DNA of 64,000 nt from Petrolisthes cinctipes (taxonomy: Eukaryota > Arthropoda > Malacostraca > Decapoda > Porcellanidae). The stretch covers positions 678,388 through 742,387 of the forward strand of contig JAWQEG010001332.1 in NCBI GenBank assembly GCA_033782935.1, read 5' to 3'. Below, piece by piece: positions 41,201 through 50,570 of the stretch (position 1 is the first letter of the stretch; every line of letters starts with the position of its first letter). The position numbers and the translations under genes are program-made. The notes beneath the pieces are model-generated. The model saw only the letters and a list, made by a program, of their open reading frames with translations, was not told where the DNA came from and made no database searches.

Positions 41201-44200
41201 TACAGTGTGTGAGGACCGGTCAGTGGATGGCAGCACGGAATATTTAGTTATTTACATGTAAACTGCCTGCTGTGCCTGGCTACACATGACGTGCCACATA
41301 GTGAGTGCAGTACAGTGTGTGCGGACCGGTCAGTATGTGGCAGCCAGGAATATTTAGTTGTTTACACATTATCTGTCTGCCGTGCCTGGCTACACGCAAC
41401 ATGCCACACAGTTAGTGCAGTACAGTGTGTGAGGACCGGTCAGTGAATGGTGGCCTGAAATTTTTAGTTATTTACACTTGAACTTCATGCCGTCCCTGGC
41501 TACATGTGACGTGCAACACAGTGAGTGCAGTACAGTGTGTGAGGACCGGTCAGTAGATGGCGGCCTGGAATATATAGTTATTTACACGTGAACTGCCTGC
41601 CGTGCCTGGCTACACGTGACGTGCCACACAGTGAGTGCACTACAGTGTGTGAGGACCGGTCAGTGGATGGCGGCCCGGAATATTTAGTTATTTACACGTG
41701 AACTGCCTGCTGTGCCTGGCTACACGTAACGCGCCACACAGTGAGTGCAGTACAGTTTGTGAGGACCGGTCAGTGGATGGCGGCCTGGAATATTTAGTTA
41801 TTTACACGTGAACTGGCTGCCGTGCCTGGGCCTGGAATATTTAGTTATTTTCACGTGAACTGCCTGCCGTGCCTGGCTACACGTGACGTGCCACACAGTG
41901 AGTGCAGTACAGTGTGTGAGGACCGGTCAATAGATAGCGGCCTGGAATATTTAGTTATTTACACGTGAACTGCCTGCCGTGCCTAGGCCTGGAATATTTA
42001 GTTATTTACACGTGAACTGGCTGCCGTGCCTGGGCATGGAATATTTAGTTATTTACACGTGAACTGCCTGCCGTGCCTGGCTACACGTGACATGCCACAC
42101 AGTGAGTGCACTACACTGTGTGAGGACCGGTCAGTGGATGTCGGCCCGGAATATTTAGTTATTTACACGTAAACTGCCTGCTGTGCCTGGCTACACGTGA
42201 CGTGCCACATAGTGAGTGCAGTACAATGTGTGATGACCGATCAGTGGATGGCGGCCTTGAATATTTAGTTATTTACACGTGAACTGCCTGCCGTGCCTGG
42301 CTACACGTGACGTGCCACACAGTGAGTGCAGTACAGTGTGTGAGGACCGGTCAGTGAATGGCGGCCTGGAATATTTAGTTATTTACATGTGAACTGCCTG
42401 CCGAGCCTGGCTACACGTGACGTGACACACAGTTAGTGCAGTACAGTGTGTGAGGACCGGTCAGTGGATGGCGGCCTGGAATATTTAGTTATTTACACGT
42501 GAACTCCCTGCTGTGCCTGGCTACACGTGACGTGCCACACAGTAAGTGCAGTACAGTGTGTGAGGACCGGTCAGTGGATGGCGGCTCGGAATATTTAGTT
42601 ATTTACACGTGAACAGCCTGCCGTGCCTGGCTACACGTGACGTGCCACACAGTGAGTGCAGTACAGTGTGTGAGGACCGGTCAGTATATGGCGGCCTGGA
42701 ATATTTAGTTATTTACACATGAACTGTCTGCCTTGCCTGGCTACACATGACGTGCCACACAGTGAGTGCAGTACAGTGTGTGAGGACCGGTCAGTAAATG
42801 GTGGCCTGGAATATTTAGTTATTTACACGTGAACTGGCTGCCGTGCCTGGGCCTGGAATATTTAGTTATTTACACGTGATCTGCCTTCCGTGTCTGGCTA
42901 CACGTGACGTGCTACACAGTGAGTGTAGTTTCGTGCGTGAGGACCGGTCAGCGAATGGCGGCCTGGAATATTTAGTTATTTACACATGAACTGCCTGCCT
43001 TGCCTGGCTACATGTGAATTACCTGCCTTGCCTGGCTACACGTGACATGCCACACAGTGAGTGCTCTACAGTGTGTGAGGACCGGTCAGTGGATGGCGGC
43101 CTGGAATATTTAGTTATTTACACGTGAACTGCCTGCCGTTCCAGGCTACACGTAACGTGACACACAGTGAGTGCACTACAGTGTGTGAGGATTGGTCAGT
43201 GGATGGCGGCCTGGAATATTTAGTTATTTACACGTGAACTGGCTGCCGTGCCTGGGCCTGGAATATTTAGTTATTTACACGTGAAATGCCTGCCGTGCCT
43301 GGGCCTGGAATATTTAGTTATTTACACGTGAACTGCCTGCTGTGCCTGGCTACACGTGACGTGCCACACAGTGAGTGCAGTACAGTGTGTGAGGACTGAT
43401 CGGTGGATGGCGGCCTGGAATATTTTGTTATTTACACGTGAACTGCCTGCCGTGCCTGGCTACACGTGACATGCCACACAGTGAGTGCACTACAGTGTGT
43501 GAGGACCGGTCAGTGGATGGCGGCCTGGAATATTTAGTTATTTACACATGAACTGGCTGCCGTGCCTGGGCCTGGAATATTTAGTTATTTACACGTAAAC
43601 TGCCTGCTGTGCCTGGCTACACGTGACGTGCCACATAGTGAGTGCAGTACAGTGTGTGAGGACCGGTCAGTAGATGGCGGCCTGGAATATTTAGTTATTT
43701 ACACATGAACTGCCTGCCGAGCCTGGCTACACGTGACGTGACATACAGTGAGTGCAGTACAGTTGTAACACCCCTATTTTATATGTATTATTATTCGGGA
43801 TATTTACGGGTGTTGTATATTTATATGTATTAGAATAGGTTTTTAGTGTAGAATTGTAGGGAGTAGCCAGGCGGTGATTTAAGAAAGGAATGTAAAATAA
43901 TTTAATGGAGACAGGGAATAACCTGCATTTCTAATTATAATATATAATAACGAAGCTAACATTCCCATACTGTTACCGGCATTTAATTGTAACTTGCTTA
44001 GAAAATTAATTAGATTAGTTAGGGCCTACAGTCGGGACAGTATATTTTCTTGTTGGCGGAACAATACATGCCTTGAATATGTAAATAACAGTAGTGTAAA
44101 ACTTTACACAAGGGAGAAAGCAATATATTTGAGCTCACTTATATGTTTAAATTAGGTTATGTAATTATATACACCAGTAAGGGTAGAACTGATGGAATTG

Positions 44201-44290
44201 CCAGAAATTAAGATGAGTTGGTCACTACTTTGCTTAAGAGAGTGAGAGTGGGGGAGATGGCGAGGCGGTACCCTGAGTTGCTACTACCTC

Positions 44291-44498
44291 ATTCTGATCT
44301 CGTCTCTGCTGGTGGCAGGTAAGAGTTCCAACTCTCTCTCTCTCATCATAAATATAGTATTGTGAATATAGTGTGGTGAATTTACTAAGTCCCGTGATGG
44401 GATATAACTAAGGAATATTGTGTGGTCACATTCAGGCATAGTAAATAAAGTATGTTTTTTTTTCATAGTCATTCTGATCTCGTCTCTGCTGGTGGCAG
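44291..44498 (+). repeat. 28-bp exon-like direct repeat, 180 bp apart
   Basis: The segment beginning attctgatctcgtctctgct and ending ggtggcag occurs at 44,291-44,318 and 44,471-44,498 without a mismatch. The first copy is followed by gtaagag, a good 5' splice donor. The second is preceded by a poly-T tract and catag, a good 3' splice acceptor. In one frame the repeat encodes hydrophobic LILISSLLVA, but there is no in-frame ATG for it. A separate frame opens with ATG at 44,257. Both copies end in tggtggcag, also present at 45,207, so retroelement-end remnants are the competing explanation. Confidence 0.6.
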
Positions 44499-44669
44499 CC
44501 ATTGAATAGCATTCTCCCTTGGTGTTTAGTGAACCACGTGGTACTAAGAAAATTAACTACATTTGCTGGCAATTTTATATTTTCATTTATAATATTGAGA
44601 TTAGGATGTGATTTTTTTTTGTATTAACTATATTTCGGCCTTATTGTGCAAAATTTATTATTAGGAATT

Positions 44670-44930
44670 ATTTGAAATATTGTGGGAGGGGGGACACTTC
44701 ATGTAATATTTTTTTTTCTATGTACTTAGATCTGTCACTAGCGAGGCACGGAATTATTCCTGTCCTAGTAGACAGAAAAGGGAGTAGGAACTGTATTGAG
44801 GGAGGGGGGATATTTCATAGTAATAATTGTTTTTGTTTTGGATTTATGTGTTTAGCTCTGTCAACTGGTGAGACCCGGAATTATTCCTATCCTAGTTGAC
44901 AGAACTGGGAGTAGGTAATATTAGCAAGGG
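44670..44930 (+). repeat. Tandem duplication, about 126 bp, with hairpin arms
   Basis: Two imperfect copies share ctgtca at their start, then cggaattattcct, then gacag and gggagtagg; tctgtca lies at 44,731 and 44,857. In the second copy ctgtcaact and agttgacag form a 9-bp inverted repeat around about 28 bp. In the first copy the arms are weaker. A run of more than ten G follows near 44,928. Function unknown. Confidence 0.65.
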
Positions 44931-45219
44931 GGGGGGGGGACAGAAATTATTATTATAGGGAACTTGTTGTACTTGTAACAAATAGGTGGATATAATAAAC
45001 GTGTTTATAATTGTCTGAGTATTTCCGTCACCGATATAACAAATAGACTGTGTACCTATATAGAGATTAGTTCTCCTTTCACAACACTGATCGTACCCCC
45101 GTTAAAATTGTAGTCTGGGTTGCTTACTCGCGAGCCTTCTTAACGTAACGTTACGCTACCCTTCCGGTGTGTGCTCACTTGGTTCCTCTGATCGACTTTG
45201 GTCTGGTGGTGGCAGCGTT

Positions 45220-46240
45220 TACCCAGTACTGGAGAGGAGCTGGACTTGTCCTTTGTATGATTTATTTTTGGTATTCGCAAGGCAAGTCCTGTTCCTCATC
45301 GGTATCTTGTTTTTTTTTCCAGACCAGGTTGATACAGCTATAGGATAGAGTTGTAGCATACACTGGTTGTTTTTGTTTTGTTTTGTTAAAGGCAGTAGAT
45401 TTTTGTTTCCCTCCACAAGTAGAGTAAAAAGAGTAAAATCAAAGAGTAACGTAAGGGGACAAAAATAGCGCTTTTACATATGCTGTTGAAAAGCATTTAT
45501 TTTTGAAAAATAGAAGTCTGATGTAATATGAGAACAGGTGAAAATTATGTATTAAATTATACTGTTCAATAAAATTAATTGAATTGGTTGGAAAGGTTCA
45601 TGTACGGTACATGTTATTGAGACTTTTACAACATGATAATATTTGCATTAGTTAATTCTGAGACATATTTTTGTCTTTAGATTCGGGAATATGGTCAACC
45701 TTTTACACATCTCCAGTATATATCAGTAGGTATATAATTCCAGTTATTTAAATGTTACCAGCTCACACATCCCATTAATGTGCTTGTAATATTTTCATTA
45801 GAAAGTCAATCAATCATAAAGAAAGTTTATTAACCTTAAGAATATCCACTTCTTGCAAAGGACTATGGATTAAAGACTCATACTACATGGATTAAGTTAG
45901 GTCTAACTATGCAATGAAGAATTTCTGCTTTGTTTGCAGGTAACTGGAAGCCACTTTCCTGCAATTAGTAAGTCACCATTATATCCTATTATTCTTAAAC
46001 ACTCCAAAAGTAATGATACACAAAAAAGTATTTGTAACTTTCTATTTCACAGTGCATCAGTTTAAATTGACACTTGCAGCTCCATTCTCCTAAGCTGCTC
46101 ACTGAATCCCCTCCTCTTGTTTATATTTACCGATGAGTGACAACAACAACAACCATTATGTCGCCTGTGTCGGCCGCGCCAAGTGTAAATAAACTCAAAT
46201 CTCACTATTTACGGGTTGTTTATCGACTACGCGACCCTGC
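45220..46240. other. Intergenic, no supported feature
   Basis: AT-rich unique-looking sequence with no recognisable domain in any frame. A 65-codon open frame on the minus strand (45,219-45,416) has no recognisable content. Splice-like and poly-T motifs occur but do not join into a gene model. Confidence 0.5.
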
Positions 46241-46247
46241 TATCAGC

Positions 46248-46424
46248 CTAAAGGGTGCTTTTCAGTTCTCGTAGTGCTACGAGCAAATATGGCGCATAAT
46301 GGCGGACGGAAACTCCTTTATGAGGCTTTGAAGATACGATCGTAGCGGTTATGAACAACTTACGAGCAAATATGGCGCTACGAGAATCATAACTGCGGTT
46401 ACGATGCTTTGAAGATCCCACCCC
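46248..46424. repeat. Possible short MITE or foldback element
   Basis: A CpG-richer island of about 177 bp contains tacgagcaaatatggcgc twice (46,278-46,295 and 46,361-46,378), gctttgaagat twice, and the inverted repeat ctcgta-gtgc-tacgag. The ends agggtgcttttca and, read in reverse complement, aggggtgggatcttca are weakly similar as terminal inverted repeats. No convincing target duplication is visible. A promoter-like CpG patch upstream of the Ig exons is an alternative. Confidence 0.35.
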
Positions 46425-46429
46425 TGGCT

Positions 46430-47098
46430 AGAAGCTGATTCCTCCACACCAACCCAAGAAATAAATCACCTCAATAAGTTAATTATTAATAAAGGATCTG
46501 GTGTTTTGTGATCTATTTTGTAGGATTCAGTAGACTCGAAATGAATGTCTCGAACTTTTTTATTTCTGCCTCACCTTATGTTTCTTTCTTATCAAATCAT
46601 CGACCTGACCCCATTACTATTACACAGAAAATTGGAGATAAACGAGTCCTTCAAATATTGCCACGAAACACACACACGCCTCCAATTCTCATACACGATC
46701 ACAGGGTCCTTAAGAGGGTATAATCTCTCTTGGGTGCATTGGGGTCGAGTCATGAAGAAAAAGTGGGTCGATTCCAGAGTAGGGTAACATGCTCATATTT
46801 ATTTATTTGTTTAGGAATGTGTCCACTAGTTGGGATTTTATGATGTTAAAGTTATCGGTGGTTACAACTTGCTCACAGCTGACTGAGGCCATTTTCTTTT
46901 TACTGTATCCCTTGTGCAGTTCATGTTAAAATCAATTTCTTCTCTTCAACTGTCCCTCCATTCCTCACTTTAACTGTCTCTCCTTTCCTTTTATTATTTA
47001 TTAATTTTCCTTCGTGCTCTCCCTTTTGTTATTCATTAATTAAGATGTGCTTTGATTATGTTCATCATCCTTTAATTCTGTTCTTCAATCCATTGCAG
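46430..47098. other. Non-coding stretch upstream of the Ig exons
   Basis: No Ig-like or other domain found. The last bases form a pyrimidine-rich tract ending in ttgcag, a good splice acceptor for the exon at 47,099. The overlapping open frames at 46,508-46,787 show no recognisable content. Confidence 0.45.
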
Positions 47099-47287
47099 CT
47101 GCCTCTGTGTTGTGGATGCTGGCTGGGTCGGTGGTGGGCGTGAGTGGATGGGGCAACATTGACGTGGGCAGTGATGGGCGTACTCTGCAAGTGGTGAGGG
47201 CGGGTACCCACAACCCAGACGATTACACATGCACAGCCACCAACCAAGCAGGAGTCATTGATATCCCCGTCACTCTCAATGATCTCG
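47099..47287 (+). pseudogene. Ig exon A: second half of an I-set domain
   Basis: A 189-bp open exon, entered after ttgcag and left at ctcg/gtaaag (phase 1). It reads VLWMLAGSVV, then a linker, then RTLQVVRAG and DDYTCTATNQAG, followed by VIDIPVTLND. The tryptophan fits the C strand and DDYTC with N-x-A-G fits the F-G strands. The B-strand cysteine must lie in an upstream exon that I could not find. This is the only segment with no lesion. Confidence 0.75.
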
Positions 47288-47505
47288 GTAAAGTATTAGA
47301 AGGATGCCAATTCCCCCAAACTATATTATGCCAGAAAACTGGAAGAATCAATAGCCTATACTAATAATATTCTCCAACATGAACTTATCTCCTTACTACA
47401 CTATGAGTTTTCTTTATGTACAGCCATGCTCAGTAGTAGTGCAACACATTACCATACAATAGCCTCAAAATATAATGTCTCTGCTTCCCTTACCCCTACC
47501 TCCAG

Positions 47506-47671
47506 TACCACCAGTGATTGCCTGGAAGAAAAGTGGAGTGATGGGCAGTGTGGGCGTGGGTGAGGAGGTGGTGTGGGTGAAGGAGGGAGGACATGCTGCT
47601 CTCGAGTGTCACTGACCCCCTCCAGACACTGGGACGCCCCCCATCACCCTCATCATACCCCCCACCACACG
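47506..47671 (+). pseudogene. Ig exon B: first half of an I-set domain, with stop
   Basis: A 166-bp segment entered after ctccag with the phase expected from exon A. It begins VPPVIAWKKSGV and reaches the B strand VKEGGHAALEC. Two codons later a TGA at 47,613-47,615 stops the frame. Beyond it the same frame reads GTPPITLIIPPTTR up to the donor ggtaag. The domain start PPVI and the EGG-A-LEC strand are the diagnostic parts. Confidence 0.68.
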
Positions 47672-48082
47672 GTAAGACCAAGGGCAGTATGCAAAAACAT
47701 TCATGGGGTCGATTCCACAGTCGTTGGTAGTGGTTTGTAAGCACGCAAACGAAAGAATTTTAGCCTTGTTAATGACTTATCGGTGAATTATTTAATGAAT
47801 TTGGTGAATAAATTATGCAGTGATCATCATTATCTAACTATATGATAGATTTTGTGAATGTGGATACTCAGCTTTTGGAAAATAATGAAGCCTTACAAGT
47901 GTGGTTGGTTGAAATGTGGAAATCATGAAATGTATATGTGTAGCATTCCTGACACAGCCTAAAGGATAGGCAACCTTGTCTGCATTGTCAAAATACATTA
48001 CACTGTAAAGCAACACAATGTATATAATTGAAAATGTAAAGCTAAAGGACAGTACAATATAACAGTACACATTGTTGTACAG

Positions 48083-48274
48083 GTTCTCCACCACCTCAGT
48101 GGCTGTGGTACTGTGGCACACAGGCTCTGGTGTCAACAACTTGATAAGTGGTGGGTGGAGGGGGACGTGATCTGACACTAGTGGGTATCAGTGGTCGTGA
48201 CGCCGGGACATATGTGTGTCTGGCCATCAATCCAGCAGGAGAAGCACAACTCACTACAACCCTTATTATTATTG
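48083..48274 (+). pseudogene. Ig exon C: E-F-G strands, frameshifted
   Basis: The 3' part reads GRDLTLVGISGRD then AGTYVCLAINPAGEAQ and LTTTLIII, a textbook I-set end. The 5' part, in the frame expected from exon B, reads VAVVLWHTGSGVNN and carries the C-strand tryptophan. The two parts lie in different frames, with the shift in the G-rich run near 48,150-48,165. A TGA would end the upstream frame just after it. The donor is at attg/gttggt or four bases later. Confidence 0.7.
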
Positions 48275-48403
48275 GTTGGTTAAGACAGTAGACAGTTACC
48301 AGATGTTATATTTCCCACGGGTCTACCGTTCAGAAAGACTGGATTATTGTTGTCATCATCTGAATTGAATTTTCCTACTGACATTCCTGTTGACTTTAAC
48401 CAG

Positions 48404-48541
48404 GTCGTCCAGAGATTGAGGGTGACAGTAGTGGAAGGAGGAAGGGTAGAACTTGAGTGTTGTGTGAAGCGGCCTCCCTCTACACTCGGTACCTGAACAT
48501 CCACTGTGTCACCATACCGCTACAACAGCACCTGGACCAAG
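48404..48541 (+). pseudogene. Ig exon D: start of a further I-set domain, with stop
   Basis: Entered after aaccag. The frame continuing from exon C begins GRPEIEGDSS, a usual start of an Ig domain. A second frame from the same segment carries VTVVEGGRVELECCVK, the B strand, so a one-base shift lies near 48,420-48,435. This second frame meets TGA at 48,494-48,496 and then reads TSTVSPYRYNSTWTK to the donor aag/gtttgt, where the tryptophan fits the C strand. Confidence 0.66.
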
Positions 48542-48894
48542 GTTTGTCTCACCAAGCTTAAAATAAGTTCTGCAGTGAATTTTTGTCAATGAACTCCTGG
48601 TTCTGTTTAGGTGTTTTTTTTTTTTTTTTTTTTATATTTTGTTTTATTCTATTTCTCAAATTTCCAATAGTTGACTCACATAGGAACATAGCTCTTCATT
48701 TTGTTTCCATTTTATTTCTAAATGGGCCTTGCAATAAACGTTCATTGTTGTAACAAATAAAAGTATATTTATACTAATTGTAAGGTGCAGTCTTTTACAT
48801 TAGCTTTATGTAACATTAAAAACTATAATGTATCACCAAGAACTGCTGAGATGCCCCCAGTCTGTACCCATTCTTTCCAAGCAAACATTGCAAG

Positions 48895-49253
48895 GTAGTT
48901 GATGGGAGGAAGAAGATTTTCCCACACTCTCCGACAGCCCAACAGTTCATGACGTTACACACTCTGAAAACAGAACCTCCCTGGAGAACAGATATGAAGA
49001 CATCAATTCCTTTGATAACTACAACAAAGTTAATGACTACACTTATGAGTACCCAGTATCTGCATTAACCCCACCAGACCGGGAAGGAGAACAAAGGAGG
49101 AACAATACAGGATGGTACAGTATCTCCAAGGACAGGACACGATTGACTCTACCTCGTGAAACCAGAACAGAAGAGGGACTATACAGCTGTGAGATCACCA
49201 AACAGGCTGGGTCTACTAGGAGAATCTTCAGGGTGGATGCTCTTGCTCAGTAA
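48895..49253 (+). pseudogene. Ig exon E: linker and terminal Ig half, frameshifted
   Basis: After tgcaag the phase-0 frame reads VVDGRKKIFP, a plausible C'-strand continuation of exon D, and stays open until about 49,074. The frame that encodes the Ig end is different. It contains a long polar, Asn/Tyr/Glu-rich linker, then GWYSISKDRTRLTLP, then EEGLYSCEITKQAGS, RRIFRVDALAQ and TAA at 49,251. The two frames overlap for about 180 bp without a stop, so one frame shift is needed. Confidence 0.66.
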
Positions 49254-49680
49254 CAGTGAACTTGGTTAGTCTTATAAATCTAGATATATATAATTAAATG
49301 CATTCCTTTTGCTTATCTGAATTTTTTCACTTAAATAAATCTTGGTTATGTCTAGACTGATGGATTTTAAGCCTATGAACTACAACATTGATCTATAGAC
49401 ATTTCAAGGTTATAAAGTGAAATAATAATGTTTGCATGTAGTGTAATTAGTTTTCTTTAATCTTTTCCTTAGTGGGCCAACCAACAGGCCCATTTCACAC
49501 TTATTCAGTATAGATGCTGTTTTGTGGTATAGTTTAGGAGTTAAAGTAAATGAGTATCATCCTTACAGGTGTGTGACCTACAGTAGTCTTCAACCTACAC
49601 ATGATTCTCTCCAACACAATAAAAATGAAAGAGTATCAAGAGGACCCAGAGATGCTGCTTTACCTCATGTACACAATAGG
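49254..49680. other. Region downstream of the Ig exons, no supported feature
   Basis: AT-rich sequence after the TAA of exon E. AATAAA-like strings occur but none is clearly placed as a polyadenylation signal. No coding domain seen. Confidence 0.45.
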
Positions 49681-49682
49681 TA

Positions 49683-49882
49683 AGAAGGATTGATTGATTG
49701 ATTGATATTATGCGTCGCAACAGCGAGGTCATATAGCGCCAGAAAAAGGTGATAAAGAGGTGAGACAGCAAGCAGGAAGGAAATAGAAAGAAAAGAGGGA
49801 CAGTTGAAGAACTAAAAGCTGGCACCGAAGGGGCGCCAAAACCCTTAATTAAAGTATTGCCCACATCACTAATGCAGGTAAT
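49683..49882 (-). repeat. Dispersed about 190-bp repeat, copy 1 (SINE-like), minus orientation
   Basis: Reverse complement of the copy at 51,955-52,145. Shared parts include gtgatgtgggcaatacttta (near one end), ttttggcgcc, ctttctatttccttcctgct and ggcgctatatgacctcgctg. This copy ends in a (TGAT)n tail at 49,689-49,707, like a retroposed short element. No RNA polymerase III box was found, so SINE is only a guess. Confidence 0.75.
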
Positions 49883-49989
49883 ACCCCCCTACGGTGATAG
49901 GTTGTAATGTTCTTACCCTTGCCTTTTTGTCATAACAAATCTGTTTAACACACTGTGCATCCTTCAAGTTGATAGCTTTTATTTATCTT

Positions 49990-50230
49990 GTTTGCAATAA
50001 TCTATTCTGGAAGGTGGTCATGTGTGAGATTAATCCTATATCTTTTTGAACCATTTATCCACATCTCCTTTAACATTCTCACAGGTCCTCTAACTGTATG
50101 GCAATAAACCAACTCAAAGAGGCTAAAACCTAAACTTCCTTTAAAGCAAATAATGTCCCATTCACGACCAGTTTCCTCACAAAATATCCTGAGGATATTT
50201 TTCATTGACTGGTGCCATCACTCTAGCCCC
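49990..50230 (-). mobile_element. Ty3/Gypsy integrase C-terminal remnant
   Basis: The minus-strand frame contains HQSMKNILRIFCEETGREWD, then a short gap, then GFSLFELVYCHTVRGP and MLKEMW. Gypsy-type integrases have an H-x-x-L-K-x-x-L-R-x-F-C segment followed by G-F-S-P-F-E-L-x-Y-G and R-G-P-L, and these are recognisable here with substitutions. About a dozen residues seem deleted between the two motifs compared with the family, so the catalytic core is absent and the fragment is dead. Together with gag and protease pieces at 51,170-51,590 it appears to be one relic transcribed from the minus strand. Confidence 0.8.
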
Positions 50231-50570
50231 CCTTAAGGGGGTGCGGGAGTAGGAGACAGGCTTGGGGGGGGTTTGTGGGGTGTGGGAATAGGGGGACAGT
50301 CTTGGGGTGGGTAGAAAGCCTGTCCCCTATTCCCGCACTCCCCTAACCCCCCCCCCAAGCCTGTCCCCCTACTCCTGCACTCTTCAAACCCCCCCCAAGC
50401 CTGTCCCCTACTCCCGCACCCCCCAAAGCCTGTCCCCTATTCCCGCACCCCCCTAACCCCCCCCCAGCACCAAGCCTGTCCCCCTACTCCCGTACTCCCC
50501 AAAACCCCCCAAGCCTGTCCCCTACTCCCGCACCCCCCAGCCTGTCCCCTAATCCTGCACCCCCTTAAGA
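50229..50570. repeat. C/G-rich minisatellite in inverted arrangement
   Basis: Units of about 30 bp built on aagcctgtcccctactcccg plus a C run are repeated from about 50,318 to 50,570. The first part, 50,229-50,317, holds the reverse complement (gggagtaggagacaggcttg). The outer edges cccccttaaggggg and cacccccttaag also mirror each other. The locus can fold into a G/C-rich hairpin and lies between the integrase and protease parts of the Gypsy relic. Confidence 0.88.

Larger units (their letters stand above)
1..43763 (+). repeat. Satellite DNA array, 110-bp monomer
   Basis: The first 43.8 kb is a single head-to-tail array with an exact 110-bp period over most of its length, for example tggaatattt recurring at about 171, 281, 391, 501, 611 and 721. 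Numbering the monomer from tggaatattt, positions 1-20 are AT-rich, 19-26 and 47-54 are two copies of acacgtga, and about 55-110 is a GC-richer part ending in ggatggcggcc. All units lie in one orientation and I saw no transposon or unique sequence inside. I estimate roughly 400 units including short variants; this was not computed. Short ORFs of 74-99 codons arise only by chance, where a 111-bp unit keeps the frame. The array starts before the window and ends at 43,763. Its size and homogeneity suggest heterochromatin, possibly pericentromeric or subtelomeric, which is inference. I do not recognise the satellite family. Confidence 0.97.
43764..45217 (+). other. Array boundary with LTR-like sequence (tentative LTR fragment)
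   Basis: The satellite stops abruptly at 43,763 within a monomer, and the next bases are tgtaacacccctattttata, resembling the TG-starting 5' end of some Gypsy-type LTRs. At 45,207 there is tggtggcagcg, which looks like a primer-binding-site motif next to an LTR. Between them lie AATAAA signals and AT-rich DNA. Against an intact LTR: no clear CA end before the putative primer site, no gag or pol downstream in this orientation, and no target duplication can be tested here. The alternative is simply unique flanking DNA. Confidence 0.3.
47099..49253 (+). pseudogene. Immunoglobulin (I-set) multi-domain gene fragment, decayed
   Basis: Five exon-like segments in a row on the plus strand encode parts of I-set Ig domains: the YxC motif with the following N-x-A-G turn three times, and the EGG-x-LEC B-strand twice. 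I-set arrays belong to cell-adhesion, extracellular-matrix or muscle proteins, and which one this was cannot be told. Splice acceptors (ttgcag, ctccag, gtacag, aaccag, tgcaag) and donors (ggtaaag, ggtaagac, ggtttgt) flank the segments. Every segment after the first carries a stop or a frame change, so a single reading frame cannot be assembled. No signal peptide, start or promoter is visible, and the upstream part is missing toward the satellite. Assembly or base-calling errors could account for some lesions, since one sits in a G run. Confidence 0.72.

Noticed and set aside
1..43763. CRISPR-like array
   Set aside because: There are no unique spacers between short repeats; the whole 110-bp unit is repeated, and the window is eukaryotic.
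1..43763. CENP-B box in the monomer
   Set aside because: No match to the nTTCG-A-CGGG pattern was seen, so centromere function is not supported by motif.
44284..44502. 72-codon minus-strand frame
   Set aside because: It simply spans the two copies of the 28-bp repeat and has no recognisable content.
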